A stretch of DNA of 46,648 nt from a virus: positions 1 to 46,648 of the IMG/VR virus record IMGVR_UViG_3300009184_000072; one strand, given 5' to 3'. The notes under the pieces were generated by a model that saw only the letters and a program-made list of their open reading frames with translations, did not search any database and was not told the DNA's origin. Shown here one piece after another: positions 45,869-46,648 of the stretch. Position 1 is the first letter of the stretch. Each line of letters begins with the position of its first letter. A program made the position numbers and the translations under genes.

Positions 45869-46523
45869 CTTCTAGTTTTACCTCTTTTTCTTTCCTTTCG
45901 TCAAGCAATTTTGTTTCTCCGAACGAACCTTTTGTTTTGTGGATAACTGCTATAACCTTTTCAATTCCCTCCGTTATAACTTCCTTGGCAAGTTCGGGGT
46001 CTGTGGGGTTTGCTCTGCGACAAAGGCTGGATGGCAAGCCTTCCATAAGGTTGCGAATCGTGGTCATGTATCGGGACATAATGCTACGAGCCAGATCCGT
46101 GCCAATTACCGCACCAGTTGCTCTCTGCAAACTCTCTACTTTCATCTCTGCGTCCAGTCGGCCACGCAAAGCCTCCCTGTGTGCCTTAACCAAGTTAGGT
46201 AGCCTAGCGTGATCTCTGTTTGCCTGTGCTTGGTGAAGCAGGGCATAAGCAACTTTTTCGCTTTGCTTGGATCTAGCCAGACAACCATATATATCGTCCC
46301 TTAATAAATCGCTCCCAGACGAACCCCCCGCCTCCGCTTCACTATCTTCCAACAAAACCCCCGCTGGCGGGGCTATAAAGCCCTTAGGAGGCCTTTCACG
46401 ATTGGCCTCACGCCATTCCGTAGCACCTTCGATTGTCTCTTGTGGCATGCCTTTTTGCTTAAGTTTGCTCACATAGCTGATGGAAGTGCCCCACGCTTGC
46501 GCAATTTCAGTTAAACTTACCAT
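45852..46523 (-). CDS. Small terminase subunit, Nu1-like (223 aa)
   Basis: ATG 46523 begins MVSLTEIAQAWGTSISYVSK, a helix-turn-helix of the Nu1/excisionase type that binds packaging sites, followed by LKQKGMPQ. The middle is helical (LLHQAQANRDHARLPNLVKA and AEMKVESLQRATGAVIGTDL), and the C-terminus is Lys/Glu-rich, as Nu1-like proteins have for contact with the large subunit. A TTG at 46529 is the only upstream alternative. It is the first complete gene of the packaging operon. Confidence 0.75.
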   Translation of the reverse strand: MVSLTEIAQAWGTSISYVSKLKQKGMPQETIEGATEWREANRERPPKGFIAPPAGVLLEDSEAEAGGSSGSDLLRDDIYGCLARSKQSEKVAYALLHQAQANRDHARLPNLVKAHREALRGRLDAEMKVESLQRATGAVIGTDLARSIMSRYMTTIRNLMEGLPSSLCRRANPTDPELAKEVITEGIEKVIAVIHKTKGSFGETKLLDERKEKEVKLEDEQEK

Positions 46524-46538
46524 TTCCAAGAAGTTTTA

Positions 46539-46544
46539 TGTCAA
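46539..46544 (-). promoter_or_regulatory. TTGACA site 15 bases before ATG 46523
   Basis: Minus-strand TTGACA directly after the U-run of the hairpin at 46548-46572. One of ten such sites. Confidence 0.5.
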
Positions 46545-46572
46545 AAATGCTGAAGGTCAAACAAATTCAGCA
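46543..46572 (-). terminator. Intrinsic terminator before the small terminase gene
   Basis: TGCTGAA pairs with TTCAGCA around an 11-base loop, followed by TTTTT on the minus strand. It would end transcripts coming from the right and separate them from the packaging operon. Confidence 0.6.
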
Positions 46573-46605
46573 GTAAAACCCGCTTTGCATTTCTCCTTAA
46601 TGTTT

Positions 46606-46648
46606 TTAGACGACAAAGTCTAGGAAAAGGGTCGGGGCTTCGCCAACC
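46606..46648 (-). CDS. Possible 3-prime end of a further gene, cut by the right edge
   Basis: One minus-strand frame is open from the edge and stops at TAA 46606, ending VGEAPTLFLDFVV. Thirteen codons are too few to judge. AAGGAG and a 7-codon ATG frame at 46590-46567 follow it. I see nothing else in 46524-46648 beyond the terminator and the TTGACA site. Confidence 0.25.
   Translation of the reverse strand, partial: VGEAPTLFLDFVV

Noticed and set aside
8200-46544. Reading the TTGACA sites as standard -35 boxes
   Set aside because: A 17-base spacer would put the -10 box on or after the start codon in all ten cases, with transcription starting inside the gene.
46567-46590. Seven-codon leader peptide with a good ribosome site before the small terminase gene
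   Set aside because: AAGGAG and ATG are present, but a seven-residue frame with no amino-acid bias can be chance; the terminator hairpin already explains the region.
1-46648. CRISPR array, tRNA genes, integrase, attachment sites
   Set aside because: I looked for regular spacer repeats, cloverleaf-like blocks, tyrosine or serine recombinase motifs and long direct repeats and saw none. A covariance-model tRNA scan was not possible.

Overview
The window is one piece of a tailed double-stranded DNA phage genome (or a prophage-like contig) with siphovirus-type gene order. Nearly every gene lies on the minus strand, so transcription runs from the right edge (terminase) to the left edge (recombination and replication). 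The only convincing plus-strand gene is a small nuclease at 5570-5917. Both edges cut genes or leaders, so the genome continues. Zinc-peptidase endolysin, a holin and three tiny lipoproteins suggest a Gram-negative (diderm) host. I see no integrase, repressor, tRNA or CRISPR, and the host cannot be named from this sequence.

Layout from right to left. 46.5-41.5 kb: packaging (Nu1-like small terminase, ParB-like protein, TET/JBP-type 2-oxoglutarate oxygenase, an unknown partner, gpA-like large terminase, a 52-residue protein, a gpW-like connector). 41.4-35.3 kb: Dps/ferritin-like protein, a tagged virion protein, lambda-type portal, and an 857-residue protein with two ADP-ribosyltransferase domains. 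35.3-32.3 kb: a translationally coupled cassette of class-II glutamine amidotransferase, GNAT, amino acid:DNA transferase-like protein and 5-hydroxymethyl-dU-kinase-like P-loop protein. 32.2-30.0 kb: an amidoligase and second amidotransferase-like unit with its own promoter. 29.8-26.9 kb: prohead protease with a nested scaffold start, decoration protein, major capsid protein, intrinsic terminator. 26.8-21.7 kb: small virion proteins, two glycosyltransferases, a methyltransferase, connector-like paralogs. 21.7-9.3 kb: repeat fibres, a small lipoprotein/coiled-coil module, tail tube candidates, a G/GT frameshift pair, tape measure, distal tail proteins and a large AT-rich fibre. 9.3-7.2 kb: glycosyltransferase and lysis genes. 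7.2-0 kb: metallophosphoesterase, nuclease, many small early-type genes, DUF932, ERF annealing protein, RecB-like exonuclease, and a cut-off replication-initiator-like gene.

How it may fit together. The most interesting hypothesis is a DNA hypermodification route. A TET/JBP oxygenase would hydroxylate a pyrimidine methyl group in DNA, the P-loop kinase would phosphorylate it, the AADT-like enzyme would displace the phosphate with an amine or amino acid, and the GNAT and glutamine amidotransferase would finish the adduct. This is inference from family recognition and gene order.

Two cis-acting sequence families stand out. Four sites read TCTTGCCA, 16-17 bases, CATAMN (M = A/C), 6-7 bases, start codon, and look like sigma70 promoters for leaderless or near-leaderless genes. 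Ten sites place TTGACA 14-17 bases before a start codon, all in virion, packaging or lysis genes, and standard promoter spacing does not explain them. Many genes overlap as ATGA (also GTGA/TTGA), so translational coupling is the rule. Several genes that are easy to miss are recorded here: the frameshifted tail chaperone, the nested scaffold, two of the three lipoproteins, and proteins of 34, 51, 52, 54 and 57 residues.
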